A DNA stretch of 64,000 nucleotides, taken from Luidia sarsii. Its lineage: Eukaryota; Echinodermata; Asteroidea; Paxillosida; Luidiidae. A model generated the notes under the pieces. That model was not told the DNA's origin and ran no database searches. It saw only the letters and a program-made list of their open reading frames with translations. The DNA lies in the NCBI GenBank assembly GCA_949987565.1, contig OX465121.1, positions 3,737,117-3,801,116 on the forward strand. Direction: 5' to 3'. The position numbers were made by a program, and so were the translations under genes. Positions 23,205 through 35,252 of this stretch are shown here, piece by piece. Position 1 is the first letter of the stretch; each line of letters opens with the position of its first letter.

Positions 23205-23860
23205 AAATATGAAGAGTTGCTTACAATACCACCGACGAATGAATTAACGATAACCTCGGTTTCGAGTTTACTTAGAGCATGGAGGTTGTGTAATCTGCTT
23301 AACATTTTAACAGCGTTTGAGAGTTTGATCTCTACTTCTGCAATGAGCTTAATAATGTTGTGTATTAGTCACCCCTAACTATCTTGACCCCTTACCTAGT
23401 AACCCTCAGTCCACTTCAGCCCAATACTACACATGACTCAATTATCCTGGAGCCATTCCAAACTGACCACTGACCACACTTTCCTAGCTGACCAGACCTC
23501 CTGCATTGAAACCTGTTGACCAAGCCCTCTGTCGACAATCATTTAAGTATTGTATTATAATTACAGGTCACCTACTCTTATAGACCACACACCCCATCTC
23601 CTTAGACCAGTGATAAAAATAAGAAGACCCCTCTTACTAAGACAGTAAGAGAGAAGAGAGAAGGGAATGTTTATGGATGAGAGAGTAAAAATAAAATTGC
23701 TAGATGTTGTAATAAATAATTGTTGCGTTGCCAATAATATGAGAGTAAACACAGTCCATTGTGAAAAGTGTGAAAGCCTGAAGATCAAAGCCTTTCTGAT
23801 CCCGCAAGACAACATTACGATTCCTTGCTGTCGATTCTCTTCTTGCGTCTTACTGTCCAG
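23205..23860. other. Gene 1 intron 4, distal part
   Basis: No repeat recognised. Ends in the acceptor CTTACTGTCCAG. Confidence 0.6.
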
Positions 23861-24151
23861 GCGGTAGGGTCTATTGGTGCGACGCGGGGCTAGATCTGAT
23901 CGAATCCGTGGACCTCCAGGGTCAGGATCGGTGCACTCATGCCAGCCTGCCAAGCGGTAGCAACAATTTAGACATCTGGTTCTACAAGAACAGCTTGATC
24001 TGGACCGACGGAGACAATGATCGTCTGTTCAGCATGAACTTGACGGCGACCAACCAGCCGAGCAGGATTGGCTACTCTAGCTTCTCGGTACCCCTTGGAC
24101 TGCACATTTACGAAGGCAAGAATGAGTCAAATGTGCATCGCCACTCCACAT
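23861..24151 (+). CDS. Gene 1 exon 5: YWTD propeller blades 5-6
   Basis: Acceptor CTTACTGTCCAG, phase 1 in. Encodes GRVYWCDAGLDLIESVDLQG (blade 5, Cys in place of the motif Thr) and LIWTDGDNDRLFSMNL (blade 6), ending SVPLGLHIYEG, the closing strand. The 3' end is uncertain: the only phase-1 site nearby is GTTCAC at 24152, a weak donor. The frame stays open about 210 bp further, into the 20-bp satellite, which I treat as chance. Start well supported; end weakly. Confidence 0.75.
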
Positions 24152-24162
24152 GTTCACTGTCA

Positions 24163-26135
24163 TCAGCTCAGCCCAGTTCCGCTCGGCTCAGCTCAGTTCT
24201 GCCCTGCTCAGCTCGGTTCATACCAGCTCAACCCGGCTCAGCTTACCTCGCCTCTCCTCAACTAAACTTAGCTCAGCTAAAACTCAGCTCAGCGCGGTTC
24301 AACTCTGTTTGGCTAAACTCAGCTCAGCTCAAACTGAGCTCAGACCAGCTTAGCTCAGCTTAACTCATATAGCACAGCTAAACTCATCCCAGCTCAGCAA
24401 ACTTCTAAGCTAATCCCAGCCAAGCTAAGGTCGGCTAAGCACAGCCCAACTGGGCTAAACTCAGCCCAGCCTAGCTAAACTCATCCAAACTCAGCCAATT
24501 CCAGCAAAACTTATCCCAGCTCGGCTAAACTCGGCTTAGCTCTGCTAAACTCAGCCCAGCTCGGCTAAACTCAGCTCAGCTCGGCTAAACTCAGCTCAGC
24601 TCGGCTAAACTCACCCCAGCTCGGCTAAACTCATCCCAGCTCGGCTAAACTCATCCCAGCTGGGCTAAACTCAGCCCAGCTGGGCTAAATTCAGCCCAGT
24701 TTGGCAAAACTCATCCAAGCTCAGCCAAACTCAGCCCAGCTCGGCTAAACTCAGCCCAGCTCGGCTAAATTCAGCCCAGCTCGGCTAAATTCAGCACAGC
24801 TCGGCTATACTCAGCCCAGCTCGGCTAATCTCAGCCCAGCTCGGCTAAACTCAGCTCAGCTCGGCAAAACTCATCCCAGCTCAGCCAAACTCATCCCAGC
24901 TCGGCTAAACTCAGCCCAGCTTGGCTAAATTCAGCCCAGCTCGGCTAAATTCAGCCCAGCTCGGCTATACTCAGCCCAGCTCGGCTAAACTCAGCTCAGC
25001 TCGGCTAAACTCAGCCCAGCTCGGCTAAACTCATCCCAGCTCGGCTATACTCAGCCCAGTATGGCTCAACTCAGCCCAGCTCGGCTAATCTCAGCCCAGC
25101 TTGGCCAAACTCATCCCAGCTCGCCTAAACTCAGCCCAGCCCGGCTATACTTAGCCCAGCTCGGTTAAACTCAGCTCAGCTCGGCTAAACTCAGCACAGC
25201 TCGGCTAAACTCAGCTCAGCTAGGCTTAACTCAGACCAGCTCGGCAAAACTCAGGCCAGCTCGGCCAAACTCAGCCCAGCTCGGCTAAACTCAGCCCAGC
25301 TCGGCTAAATTCAGCCCAGCTCGGCTTAACTCAGCCCAGCTCGGCAAAATTAAGCTAAGCTCGGCTTAACTCATCCCAGCTCGGCTTAACTCATCCCAGC
25401 TCGGCTAAACTCAGCACAGCTCGGCAAAACTCAGCCCAGCTCGGCTAAACTCAGCCCAGCTCGGCTAAACTCAGCCCAGTTTGGCAAAACTCATCCCAGC
25501 TCGGCCAAACTCAGCCCAGCTCGGCTAAACTCAGCCCAGCTCGGCTAAACTCAGCCCAGCTCGGCTAAATTCAGCCCAGCTCGGCTAAACTCAGCACAGC
25601 TCGGCTAAACTCAGCGCAGCTCGGCTTAACTCAGCCCAGCTCGGCCAAACTCAGACCAGCTCGGCTAAATTCAGCCCAGCTCGGCTAAACTCAGCCCAGC
25701 TCGGCTTAATTCAGCCCAGCTCGGCTAAACTCAGCTCAGCTCGGCTTAACTCAGCCCAGCTCGGCAAAACTCAGCCCAGTTTGGCAAAACTCATCCCAGC
25801 TCGGCTAAACTCAGCCCAGCTGGGCTAAACTCAGCCCAGCTCGGCTAAATTCAGCCCAGCTCGGCCAAACTCAGCACAGCTCGGCTAAACTCAGCTCAGC
25901 TCGGCTAAACTCAGCCCAGCTCGGCTTAACTCATCCCAGCTCGGCTATACTCAGCCCAGTTTGGCTATACTCAGCCCAGTTTGGCTATACTCAGCTCAGC
26001 TCGGCTATACTCAGTCCAGCTCGGCCAAACTCATCCCAGCTCGGCTAAACTCAGCCCAGCTCGGCTAAACTCAGCTCAGCTCGGCTTAACTCAGCTCAGC
26101 TCTGCAAATAGTACCTGAGCTCCACTGGGCTATGC
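24163..26135. repeat. 20-bp satellite, about 95 units
   Basis: Unit AGCTCGGCTAAACTCAGCCC in gene 1 intron 5. From about 24400 to 26100 the 20-bp register never slips; variation is by substitution only (CAGCCC, CATCCC, CAGCTC, GGCAAAAC, GGCTATAC). The first 200 bp are less regular. Two-unit and longer blocks recur. Confidence 0.97.
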
Positions 26136-26460
26136 TCAGCTCAACTGAACTCTTTATCAAACGATTGTTTTCAGTTCACTCGTTTAACATCTACATGTAG
26201 TTGATCCGCTCAATCTCTGTTCACGGTGAGCTCAACTGGAATATCACGGGTCAGCGAGTACTCGCAAGGGCTCGGTATGTGTTTTTCAGCGAATTCGAAC
26301 GAGGGCAATATTTGAAGGGTTTGCAAGCACATGCGTGTGCTTGCGATATTCATCGAGTGCGCTCGAACGTTTACGAGACACGAGACAGCGCTCATAAACC
26401 CTCGCCACCCCCGTACTCGCTCGCTCGTTCGTGGGTACTTACTTTTAATCATTAAAGTAT
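26136..26460. other. Intronic DNA
   Basis: Unassigned. Overlapping open frames on both strands have no domain or splice support. Confidence 0.5.
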
Positions 26461-26760
26461 TTTTTTGAAAAATTGGCAAAGGAAACTTTGACTGGACTGG
26501 GATTTGAACCCGAGATCTCTAGACTAACGTACCAGTGCTCTTCCATCTGGGCTTTCCAGCCCTTAGATAGTGTCCTCCCAAATAGTCAACAGTCTTTGCC
26601 GGGGTAGGGGCACCAGTCAGAAGCGATTCAACCATTAACTGCCGTATATCTGCAGGGATCGCACCCCCGCTTTCATTCAGATGCAAACAAATAATTGTTG
26701 TAGACCTGGCTACGGCTGCTCGGGGATCACACAAAGTGCCTTCAGATTTTTCAATTAAAT
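26461..26760 (-). repeat. tRNA-derived SINE, copy 2
   Basis: tRNA-like head at 26490-26561 (minus strand; B-box GGTTCAAATCC, degenerate A-box), flanked by the CCCTTAGATAGTG, CTTTGCCGGGG and GGGATCGCACC blocks shared with copies 1 and 3. It abuts the broken end of the gypsy element. Confidence 0.75.
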
Positions 26761-26821
26761 TAAAACAAACCAAGGTAAAACTGACTGGGAACTTTTTGAA
26801 CAATTTAAAAGATAGTATCTC

Positions 26822-27692
26822 TTAGATATTCGTTCTTGGTGTAGTCCAATTTCTGACACGCTCAACCTTCTCGGGATCTGCCCCTTCACCACACACAATG
26901 TGACCCAGGATGGACACAGAAGACTGGAATAATCTGCACTTAGCACCCTTCAGCTTTAGCACAGCACAGCACCTTTTCCAGGCGACTAAGATGTTCCTCA
27001 AAGGTAGAGGAAAAGACCAGTAAGTCATCTAAGTAAAGAACAACTTCAGAAAAATTCATATCCGTTGGAACGTGCTCGGGCTATTCGATAAACCCTGCGG
27101 CAATCGCAGGAACTCGTACAGGCCCCAGGGCACCCTGAAAGCCGTTTTCTCTACGGACTCCGAATGTACTGCCACCTGGAAATATCCTTGGGCCAAGTCG
27201 AGAGATGAAAACACCCTAGAGCCACCCAATGATTCCAACGCCTCCTCGATTCGGGGCAATGGGAACGTGTCTTTTTGTATCTTAGCGTTGAGACGTCGAT
27301 AGTCGACGCACAGTCGCAGACGTCCGTCACGCTTCCTGACCAATACAACAGGGCTTGCAAACGGACTCTTCGACTTCTGAATGACATGCCTATCCAACAG
27401 GTCCTGAAGAAATCGCTTAACCGCGGCAACACATGGCGGAACAGTCTGGCGATAAGGCAGGTTAACGCGAGAATCATCACGAATCTTTAATTTCGTGAGG
27501 AATAAGTGTGCAACAGCCAAGGTCGTAGGGGTCCATGGAGAAAGCATTCACATGCTTCTGTAGTAATCTCGCTGCATCTACCGCTTCGGTGGCGTCCAAG
27601 CCCTTGAGGCTTAGACCAGGAGGCAAGTCAAAAGTGGCCCCATCTGGAAATGTGAACACCTCTCGCAGATCATCAGGTGCGACATTCTTCAA
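26822..27692 (-). pseudogene. Ty3/gypsy reverse transcriptase, frameshifted and truncated
   Basis: The N-terminal part shows NAFSMDPYDLGCC, then after a frameshift near 27485 the core motifs SPFASPVVLVRKRDG, LRLCVDYRRLN and FSSLDLAQGYFQ. The YLDDLLVFSS catalytic box lies at 27024-27035 in another frame. It ends before the thumb is complete. It would copy the element's RNA; it is not functional as it stands. Confidence 0.85.
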
Positions 27693-27721
27693 GTTGTCAA
27701 ACGGGTTATACTACCGTTTAA

Positions 27722-28684
27722 TCAAAAGAGACAGATGACTGCATGTATGAAGTGTACTGACACATCTACTCCATCAGAAGAAGGGTCAACAAAAATCTCA
27801 TCAGTAGCCATGAGTTCAAAAGCCAAAGCCACCCGAGTACCCACGGAGATCACTAACGGCTCAACATTAGTATTGGCAACTAAAACAGATATGGAACCTT
27901 CAGACACAGAGTGGACACCCTCTATAACTTGGAAACTGGGGGAAACATCCTCAGAAGTCTGCAGAGTCGACTGACACGAAGCCACAAATATGTCTGCATC
28001 GGGGGAACTGTCCCCGTCCACACTACAATGAACTTGCATCACAGTCTCGGGAGATATGATTAGATCTTCACAGGTCGTCATTTCCCTAACCTTCTGAGAC
28101 TCGGGCCTTATATCCCGTCGGATTTCATCATGAGGTTTACTACCGTTAAACCATTTGAGTGCTAAATCCCAGTCTGCGCTATGAACAGTTTGCTTAGAAC
28201 TTCTTAACTTCTGTGCCAAGGGTCGCAGAATATTACAACCTAATAGGATGGGATGCTGCTCTCGCCTACCACCTGGAACGCAGGGCGCGTCATCCTTAGT
28301 GATCACAAACACCCCGTTGAAGGTTTGACCGAGAGCACACACAGGAGCCTCTATATAGCCTTCCACAGGTATGTCGAGGTTGTTGGCTCCCACTAACCTT
28401 ACAAATTGGCCTACATTACCCAATTCGCCCGCTTTGAGCGCCAGTTTACTGTGATACAGGTAGGAAGACATCAAGGACGTCTCCGCCCCCGTGTCTAAGA
28501 TACAATTTACAGGTTTCCCACAGACCGTGATCGGTCCAGTAGGAATACTGGCTATCACTCTATGACGGTCCTTATCTGCCATCACTTTGTCAATGGGTAC
28601 TTCAAGGGAATCCTCTAAATTACAAGCTGAAACGAAGGTATCTTGAAGCACGCAATCTGTCGGCGGCTGCTCTTCCCCAGTCAC
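27722..28684 (-). pseudogene. Ty3/gypsy aspartic protease region
   Basis: An open 320-codon stretch with the retropepsin active site ILDTGAETSLMSS and, about 85 residues later, the HPILLGCNIL segment that corresponds to the family's ILG motif. The frame is intact but cut off from Gag and reverse transcriptase by lesions, so I score it as part of a dead element. Confidence 0.8.
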
Positions 28685-28795
28685 AGCGCCCTCTACGACG
28701 GAGGAGTCGCATTTCCCGATTCAACTCCCTTGTGAAGTGGCTTTTGAGCCATGGTAGGGTCACTACACTGAGGACCACCCCCTTTTTCTGGCAAA

Positions 28796-28838
28796 GCACT
28801 TCTCGTAGGAGTGCCCATTCCTTCCGCAGAGAGTACAC
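28796..28838 (-). pseudogene. CCHC zinc knuckle of gypsy Gag
   Basis: Minus strand reads CTLCGRNGHSYEKC, an exact C-X2-C-X4-H-X4-C nucleic-acid-binding knuckle, in a frame separate from the upstream Gag; a stop follows at GWSSV. Confidence 0.8.
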
Positions 28839-29133
28839 TGCACAATAGGGCGCGCTACCTTCCTTCCTCCCTTTTGAGATCCTCCACTGATTCTATCAAG
28901 CGCTGCAACTTGGTGTTAGTCTCCGTCTGAGTCTGCACAAGACATCCTACTGCAGCAGAAAGCTGCTGCTGGCTCTCAGTTAACCCAATCAGCAACTCGT
29001 GCTCGCTCTTAGTGCGCTTCTGAACCACAGCTACGTTACTGACTGTAGGCCGGGACCAGTCCTCCGCTTGAGGGGTATATAGTCTGGAGACTCTACATCG
29101 CGCAGAAAATCTAACGCAACTTGTCTGAATGCG

Positions 29134-29730
29134 TCATGGCATCCCTGCATGGTCATGGCTCAGTCTTCTCAATTCTCGTTTTGTGGAAGGCCCTATGACT
29201 CCGCCCATGAATTGCTCTCTAAGAGAGTTGTTGCGCAACTGACGCAGCGCTGCTCTTTCCCTGGGGTCGGCCGATGCCTCCATGAGTTCATGCATGCGCA
29301 TTAACGATCGGCTTAACTCAGCGAGAGTCTCACCCTCCATCTGGGTCCTAGCATAGAATGCGCTGTTCAGGGACCTTAACGACTCAACTGCACCGAAACG
29401 TAATTTCAAGAGAGCAGTCAGTCTCGGAACAGAGTTGCGCTCTCCGTTCGGACAGCACAACACTTCCTCCTTGGCTCCCCCCCCATGACCTAGGGCAGCA
29501 TCTACCTGTTCTTCTTCTTTCAGATTCAAAGGTCGCAAATATGCGTCAAGATCGGCCAACCAACCCTCTAGACTGGAATCACCCGACGTCTTTGGATGGC
29601 CACAAAACTTCGCAAGCTTTACCGTAGGGGTGCGCTTCATCTGCAAATTCTGAAATGCACCGGCTAGTGTATCAGCTAGCGCTTTGTGAGAGTTTGTAAT
29701 GAGCTCAGTCAATGCTTCAGGAGTAGCCAT
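29134..29730 (-). pseudogene. Ty3/gypsy Gag, N-terminal part
   Basis: 198 codons from ATG at 29730: FCGHPKTSGDSSLEGWLADL and LTALLKLRFGAVESL, then MEGETLAELSRSLMRMHEL, the usual order of gypsy-type capsid domains. The frame stops before the zinc knuckle. Confidence 0.75.
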
Positions 29731-30220
29731 GGCTCTCTACCAATAGAATCAACCAGACACAAAGTAGTATGAACTCCTATCGAAAACAACCGATGTGACC
29801 GAAGGGATTTGCACGTATAGGAGCAAAAGGTAGTGCCTTAGTATCAAAGATACGTCACAGGAAATGAGCCTAAACGTACGAGCAACCACAAAGTGATCAT
29901 AGATAATCGCAGTTGCCCCTTAAACCACTGGGAAAGAATATCCCCAAACGCATTTGCTTTTAATCTGCCAGACAGCTGACTTGAAGTCCCCAAATGAAGC
30001 CTCAAATTCCATACCTAGTATACACATGTACATAGGTCTCACAAATACATAACCAGTGACAATTAAGGAGAGAGGGGGGAAAACTATAATGGTATACCAA
30101 ATATGGCAAACATACCTCTGGTATAAGTCATAATACCTTAAATAAGCATACAAATGTCATAACGGTCTCAAAGAATACATGAAGTTTCAAAGAGGTTGCA
30201 GATCATGGGCATACACAAAT
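29731..30220. other. Intronic DNA beside gypsy element
   Basis: Could include the element's leader, but no primer-binding site or long terminal repeat could be confirmed by eye. Confidence 0.4.
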
Positions 30221-30683
30221 GTGACCCGGCACAGCATAATGAGGAATAACCCCCACTTTTGAGATTTGGAGATTTTCTAATGATGTGAAAGAGTATACCA
30301 TTAGCTTTCAAATGATATCAAAATTATTTCCGTGTGAACTTTGTTGCAAATAGTACAAGGGAACTTCGCTTGTTCGTTTGGTACCAGACAGTATAGCATC
30401 GCCATTCTAACTCCTCGAAAGCGGCCATTCAAAAAGGCAGGAACTTTACATTTTCATGAAAACAGTACACAAACACTTCCCCGAAATCCTCGTTTTTCAA
30501 CATTTAGAGACGGATTTCGGAAAAATCCTTTGGACATGATATCCTCCAATACATTAATTTTCCTAAAATACAAAAAAACAAAAATTGATTTTTAATCGAA
30601 TTTAGAAGATACTTTGACTTCAGGCGTTGTTTGCTCGAAAAGTGTTTTGGTGGGATATTCCTCATGTCGCTGTGCCGGGTCAC
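30221..30683 (-). mobile_element. GTGACCC-type MITE, copy 8 (long form)
   Basis: 463 bp, full terminal repeats, AAAT on both sides; closely matches copy 7. Confidence 0.9.
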
Positions 30684-31640
30684 AAATGCACAAAATAGCC
30701 TATAGGCCTATAAACACAAATATTATTTTAGAGCAAGAAAATACACACACAGAGTTGTGTTTCAAATTTAAGTAACTCAGGTATTGCTCAATAAATTAAC
30801 AACTGGGGGTTGCAGAAAATGAAGAGCTTTCCAGGTGTGGTGACAGTGTAGCGTTTCATTACAGACATTGATTATATTTCCTTATATGCATTTCCCTCTG
30901 TTACTTTTTTCAATTTGCTGATCAATACTGTATATCCTTATTTCCACATAAGACACCGTGTACATGTGTAATTGTTTTGCCACATGTCCACCATTTCATA
31001 GAATTGTTGTTACTCACTACTTCCTGGACCTACGCTTACACTGTACAGCCTCAACCAATTACTTGCACACATTGTTTTACACCAGTGAGGCTGACCAATG
31101 ACCCTGAGTGGTCAGTGCTCTGTCCAGTGTTGCACTCCTGACTATGAGTCATCATTTTTTCTTAGAAAGCTTCCCTGACTTGTTTGTTTCTCAATCTACC
31201 AATTCTTTCTCCTAAGACTATTTCTCACTTCTCCTGCTACCTTCATTCGAGCCACATCACTTTTCTTAGCGCTCCACCTTTCAACTTGGGCATTCAAGCA
31301 TAGCTCTGTACATATACATGTACACTGTCTTGTACATCAATAAAATACTGTACCGCCATCTCAGCCCAAGAGTAAATTAGTGTGTTCATTCCCCTTAACA
31401 ATAAAACAGTTCACTGGATCCTGTCTACGACGGTATGAATATCTGTAGAGTCACGCGAAGGCGCGCCAACTAGGTGTCCCCATAACAGCTTGGGCAAGGA
31501 GGGGAGGTAATCCCCAGGACCCGGTGAGGAGTACGCAGTCACAGAAAGATTGACTTGGTTGTGGAATATCTTTTTTTTTAAATTATTATGAATGGTTTAT
31601 TTATTCTAAAAGGAAACTGTACTCCTCGCCGCCAGTGGCA
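30684..31640. other. Intronic DNA
   Basis: No exon seen. 31440-31560 (GTCACGCGAAGGCGCGCC and CACAGAAAGATTGACTTG) loosely resembles the start of the duplicated segment (7360 and 8116), suggesting a shared dispersed repeat there. Confidence 0.4.
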
Positions 31641-31787
31641 GAATTGTGAATACAATTTACATGTTCATTAAAACAAATGAATATCAATTGATATGAACAT
31701 TTAAATGTCTAGGCAAAGCTATGTAAAACCAAAGGCCAAAAAAGCCTTGGAGACGCTGAGGTAAAATCACATTAATATCAATTAATA
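31641..31787 (+). repeat. Direct repeat, unit 1 (about 147 bp)
   Basis: Near-identical to 31850-31997, separated by 62 bp of ATTAATACAATT-type simple sequence; contains CCAAAGGCCAAAAAAGCC. Looks like duplicated 3' ends of a retroelement, family unknown. Confidence 0.75.
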
Positions 31788-31849
31788 CATTAATACAATC
31801 AATACAATTAACACAATTAATACAATTAATTGCATCAACTGTATCAATA

Positions 31850-31997
31850 GAATTGGGAATACAATTTACATGTTCACTAAAACAAATGAATATCAATTGA
31901 TATAAACATTTAAAAGTCTAGGCAAAGTTATTTAAAAACCAAAGGCCAAAAAAGCCTTGGAGACGCTGAAGTAAAATCACATTAATATCAATTAATA
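31850..31997 (+). repeat. Direct repeat, unit 2 (about 148 bp)
   Basis: Second copy of 31641-31787 with a handful of substitutions and one extra A. Confidence 0.75.
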
Positions 31998-32376
31998 GAT
32001 GCAAGAAGGGGCACAATTAAATGACAGAGGAATAATTATAGAAAGATTGGTTTTTATTCAGAAGACGATAAGAGATGAAGAGACCAAGACTGAAGATAAA
32101 CCAAACCAAACCACCTAAACAGAGAAAAGAGAACAAAAACAAAACCCCAAAACCCCTCTGGCGAGAAAGACAAAAATGACCAAATTAAGCTTTCTGCATA
32201 GTTACGAATAGAGTATATGGCGAACTTATACATCAGTGTGGCCATAGAAGAGTTAGATGTTCCAGATCCCTAGACTTGCTTACCGGCCCTTTCGTGACAA
32301 TAATTTGTTAAAAGCCCGGATCCCCACATTGAGATTAATATTTCCTTGTTCTGTGTGTTGCATGTTCATCTTGCAG

Positions 32377-32493
32377 ACCACTTCACGGACCATAGCTGCG
32401 TGGACTCTCAGCCTTGTGAAACAAACCAGCGGTGCAGGCAATTTGACACTAATTATGCCTGTGTTTGTCGCGATGATGCAGTCTGCTTAACTG
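32377..32493 (+). CDS. Gene 1 exon 6: EGF-like domain
   Basis: Acceptor CATCTTGCAG, donor GTAAGT, phase 1-1, 39 codons. Six cysteines spaced C-X5-C-X5-C-X8-C-X1-C-X5-C (SCVDSQPC, QRC, YACVCRDDAVC), the EGF order with a short last loop. In LDLR-type receptors an EGF follows the propeller in the same way. Confidence 0.85.
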
Positions 32494-33745
32494 GTAAGTG
32501 TCATTTGCACGATACGGAGTCCTTAAGGAGACATAGTTGGTATGCATATTTCTATTTTGCTCTCTCTAAAGAAAGTCGTTACCACACGTAAGTCAATGAG
32601 TAATTTCACATTTTTCATAAATGAGTCGTTAACATTTGTTCACACTAATTTATTGATAATAATGTAATGGTAATTAGTAAAGGCTTTGTGATTACCCTCC
32701 TCCTTTCGCGATTTAGTTTGTCAGTTCTTAAATCCAACCTTATTCGGAAAAGGTCTGTTATAATTTCGTTGGAACAGCAACATAGAAAAAATATAGATTT
32801 TTGTCTGTTTGCAAACAGAACATAACGGTTTTTCTGCATCCGTGTGCAAACGTTGATACATATCGCATTTTTTGTTCATCAGATATATGTTTAATTTTGT
32901 TGCTGTACAGAGTGCGTTTGCCCCTTAAAGGGGTGTCACGTGACACACGATAACGACTTTTGTTTCAAGTGTTTTTCATTTTTTGTGAAAATTATGAACA
33001 GGAAAATGTCACTGTATGAGCCAAATATGCTCAAATGAATGTAACATTTAGGATACACCTTTTTCCAACTTAGATACATACCAAATGTTAATCTTTTGGC
33101 ATTTTGGCCTTTTGAATGGCTGTCACGTGACCATCAAAGCAAAAAAAGACAAAGAAAACAATTAAACAAATCATTTTGATGACGTCATGGTTGCGTCATA
33201 TCGTTTTGGCCAATTGATATAAAATAAAGTATTGAAACAATCTCGCACCGTTGCCCCCAAAAATATTGTCGATTGAATGTTACAATCTGAAAAGTTCATA
33301 ACCTCAAAAAAATATTCATAAAATGAGGTCACGTTACATGCTGGCAAGTTTGGATACAACTTTTCCCAACTTAAATATAATGCACAATTTAAACGAAAGG
33401 AACTTGTACTTTTGGTTTTAATGGAGTTTGAAATGTGCACCTTTATAACCCTTGGTCAAAGGAATTGTCAATAATTATTACGATGAATTGAAGGAAAAAA
33501 GGAAAACCACCGGTGTTTGTTTACGTTTTCAGGGGTTAGACTGGCCAGGGTGATATGTTCTTGCCTTCGGCGAAAACAAACAGCTGCTGGACAAAATCCT
33601 TGTAAAAAGTCTAAAGGATTTTTCCGACAAGAAAAAGTCCAAAAAAAATATCAGAACAAAAACAATAGCTTTTTCCGCTTAGCGGCGGAAAAGCTAACAA
33701 ACCAAAAATGTCCACAAATGCGTTCCGTACAACTGCTCTGTATTA
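32494..33745. other. Gene 1 intron 6, proximal part; one hairpin
   Basis: AT-rich. At 33667-33695 AGCTTTTTCCGC faces GCGGAAAAGCT; the same hairpin type occurs at 52693-52718 and 52749-52778. No exon seen. Confidence 0.5.
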
Positions 33746-34007
33746 CAATGGACCTTTCCCATGAAATATGCAAATTAGAATTAGCGCATGCGCTCAACTA
33801 AATTGGTGGGCAAGCGGGCTGCCAATCAATCATGGTTTTCCACGGGCGTGCGCGCGTTCCTTCCCACTAACAGTTTGGCGTGCGGTCATTGCGGTCTCCT
33901 GCGAGCGTATTTCGAAACCTGCACGCAACGCGCACTCGTTTGCCCACCAATTTAGTAAAGCGCATGCGCCAGCTCTTATTTACATATTTCATGGGAAAGG
34001 TCCATTG
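33746..34007. mobile_element. MITE with long terminal inverted repeats
   Basis: 262 bp. The left arm starts CAATGGACCTTTCCCATGAA, and the right arm ends in its reverse complement TTCATGGGAAAGGTCCATTG. Complementarity (with small gaps) extends about 65 bp inward through GCGCATGCGC and AATTGGTGGGCAA. No coding capacity. Target duplication unclear, possibly only 2-3 bp. Confidence 0.8.
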
Positions 34008-34316
34008 CTTGCGGTGCTACCAGTCAAAGATGATCGGTTTGTTTGGGTGGCTCTTGATTAAGAAATGGAATGATTTTTTTGTAGAGCCACCCAGTCCCTG
34101 GCATAAAATGAACTCACTACGAAAAGGCTGAAATCTATTCTGAGCATTGCTATCTCTAGAATGCGCACTATTATAAATCGTCCGTATTACAGTGTGCAGA
34201 ACACTAATACAAGCGTTCTTAGAACGTGGTTCACAACACATCAGTTTTGAGACAAAAAGTTTTGTTATTATACTCCAAATTATCTTCTTTTTAAATTTTG
34301 GTGTTTGCCTTTGAGA

Positions 34317-34345
34317 AAGGTCCCGCTATTAGCGAAACGTCAGGC
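34317..34345 (+). ncRNA. Hammerhead-like PLE tail motif
   Basis: GCCT, TTGAGAAA, helix-II-like region with GCTATTAGC, GAAACGTC, AGGC: same order as 5327-5370. Followed by CCCACTAAATTTTGAG, the element's 3' end. Confidence 0.45.
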
Positions 34346-34814
34346 CCACTAAATTTTGAGATTTGCATTTTGGTAATTTAAGTCAGAAAGCAGTTTGCAA
34401 GATGTTTGTATATCAAATTTTGGTGTTGTTAGCGGATTGGATTTGCTGCTAATTACTCCCCAAATAAAGCCCCTATTATTTTGAAGTCGTCCAAGCCGAG
34501 CTAATGCAATGATTTTGGATAGCATCTACTTCCACAGGAAAATGGGGAAACATAATTATGTTACAAAATAAACACGAAATTAAACAAAATTAAACGTTTA
34601 AACCCTGGGTTGTTATGAGCTTCACGTATTCTACAACACATCAGTTAACTAGACTCCAAAGAAAAGAGTTGTTGGTCGACTTTATGACGATCAGTTCCTG
34701 GATCCTACAGACCTTCGATGGTGTTCCCTTCTTTAATTTCTTCCTTTGATCCCTCTTACTTAGTCCCGTATCATCAGGGCAGATGTGAATGAAAGTCTCT
34801 TTTGACTATTCAAC

Positions 34815-35252
34815 AACTAGGTCTCAACATCCAGGAGGGGAATGCTCTTTTTTCCTTTCAGACGCTTCCCTTTCTGCCTACCCATCCCGTTGTCAAACCC
34901 TTCTCTTTGATCTCACCATAGTACTTCTATCAGCTTTACTCCTTCGGTAGCATCCTACCTGATTGTCTTTTATTTATATCTCACTCTGGTCTGCCTCCAG
35001 CTTTCTTCCTCTAATCCTTGACATAATGTTTGCCATTCCCTTTTTGTCACCCTGGTGTGTATATCAGTTCATCTCCTTTGTTCCTTTTCCGATACCGCTT
35101 GCCCACCCCATTGATCTCTCACTCCTCTGTCTTTCCTTTCTGTATTCATATTTAGTTATCCACATCTCATAACTTTCCCTTTAATATCAATTCATGTCCT
35201 TGTTGTTCTGCCTTTGAGAAAGGTCCTGCTGGTTCATAGACGTGGGATCCTC
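34815..35252 (+). mobile_element. Second PLE 3' end, plus strand
   Basis: 34815-34855 encodes LGLNIQEGN, the last conserved motif of the PLE endonuclease also seen at 5641-6120, followed by a long pyrimidine-rich untranslated region and the tail motif GCCTTTGAGAAAGGTCC at 35210-35247. 5'-truncated; no target duplication identified. Confidence 0.6.

Larger units (their letters stand above)
26820..29730 (-). mobile_element. Ty3/gypsy-type retrotransposon, broken
   Basis: Minus-strand order is Gag, CCHC knuckle, aspartic protease, reverse transcriptase, ending abruptly at about 26820. RNase H, integrase and both long terminal repeats were not found. Several frameshifts separate the parts. It lies antisense in gene 1 intron 5. 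Confidence 0.85.
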
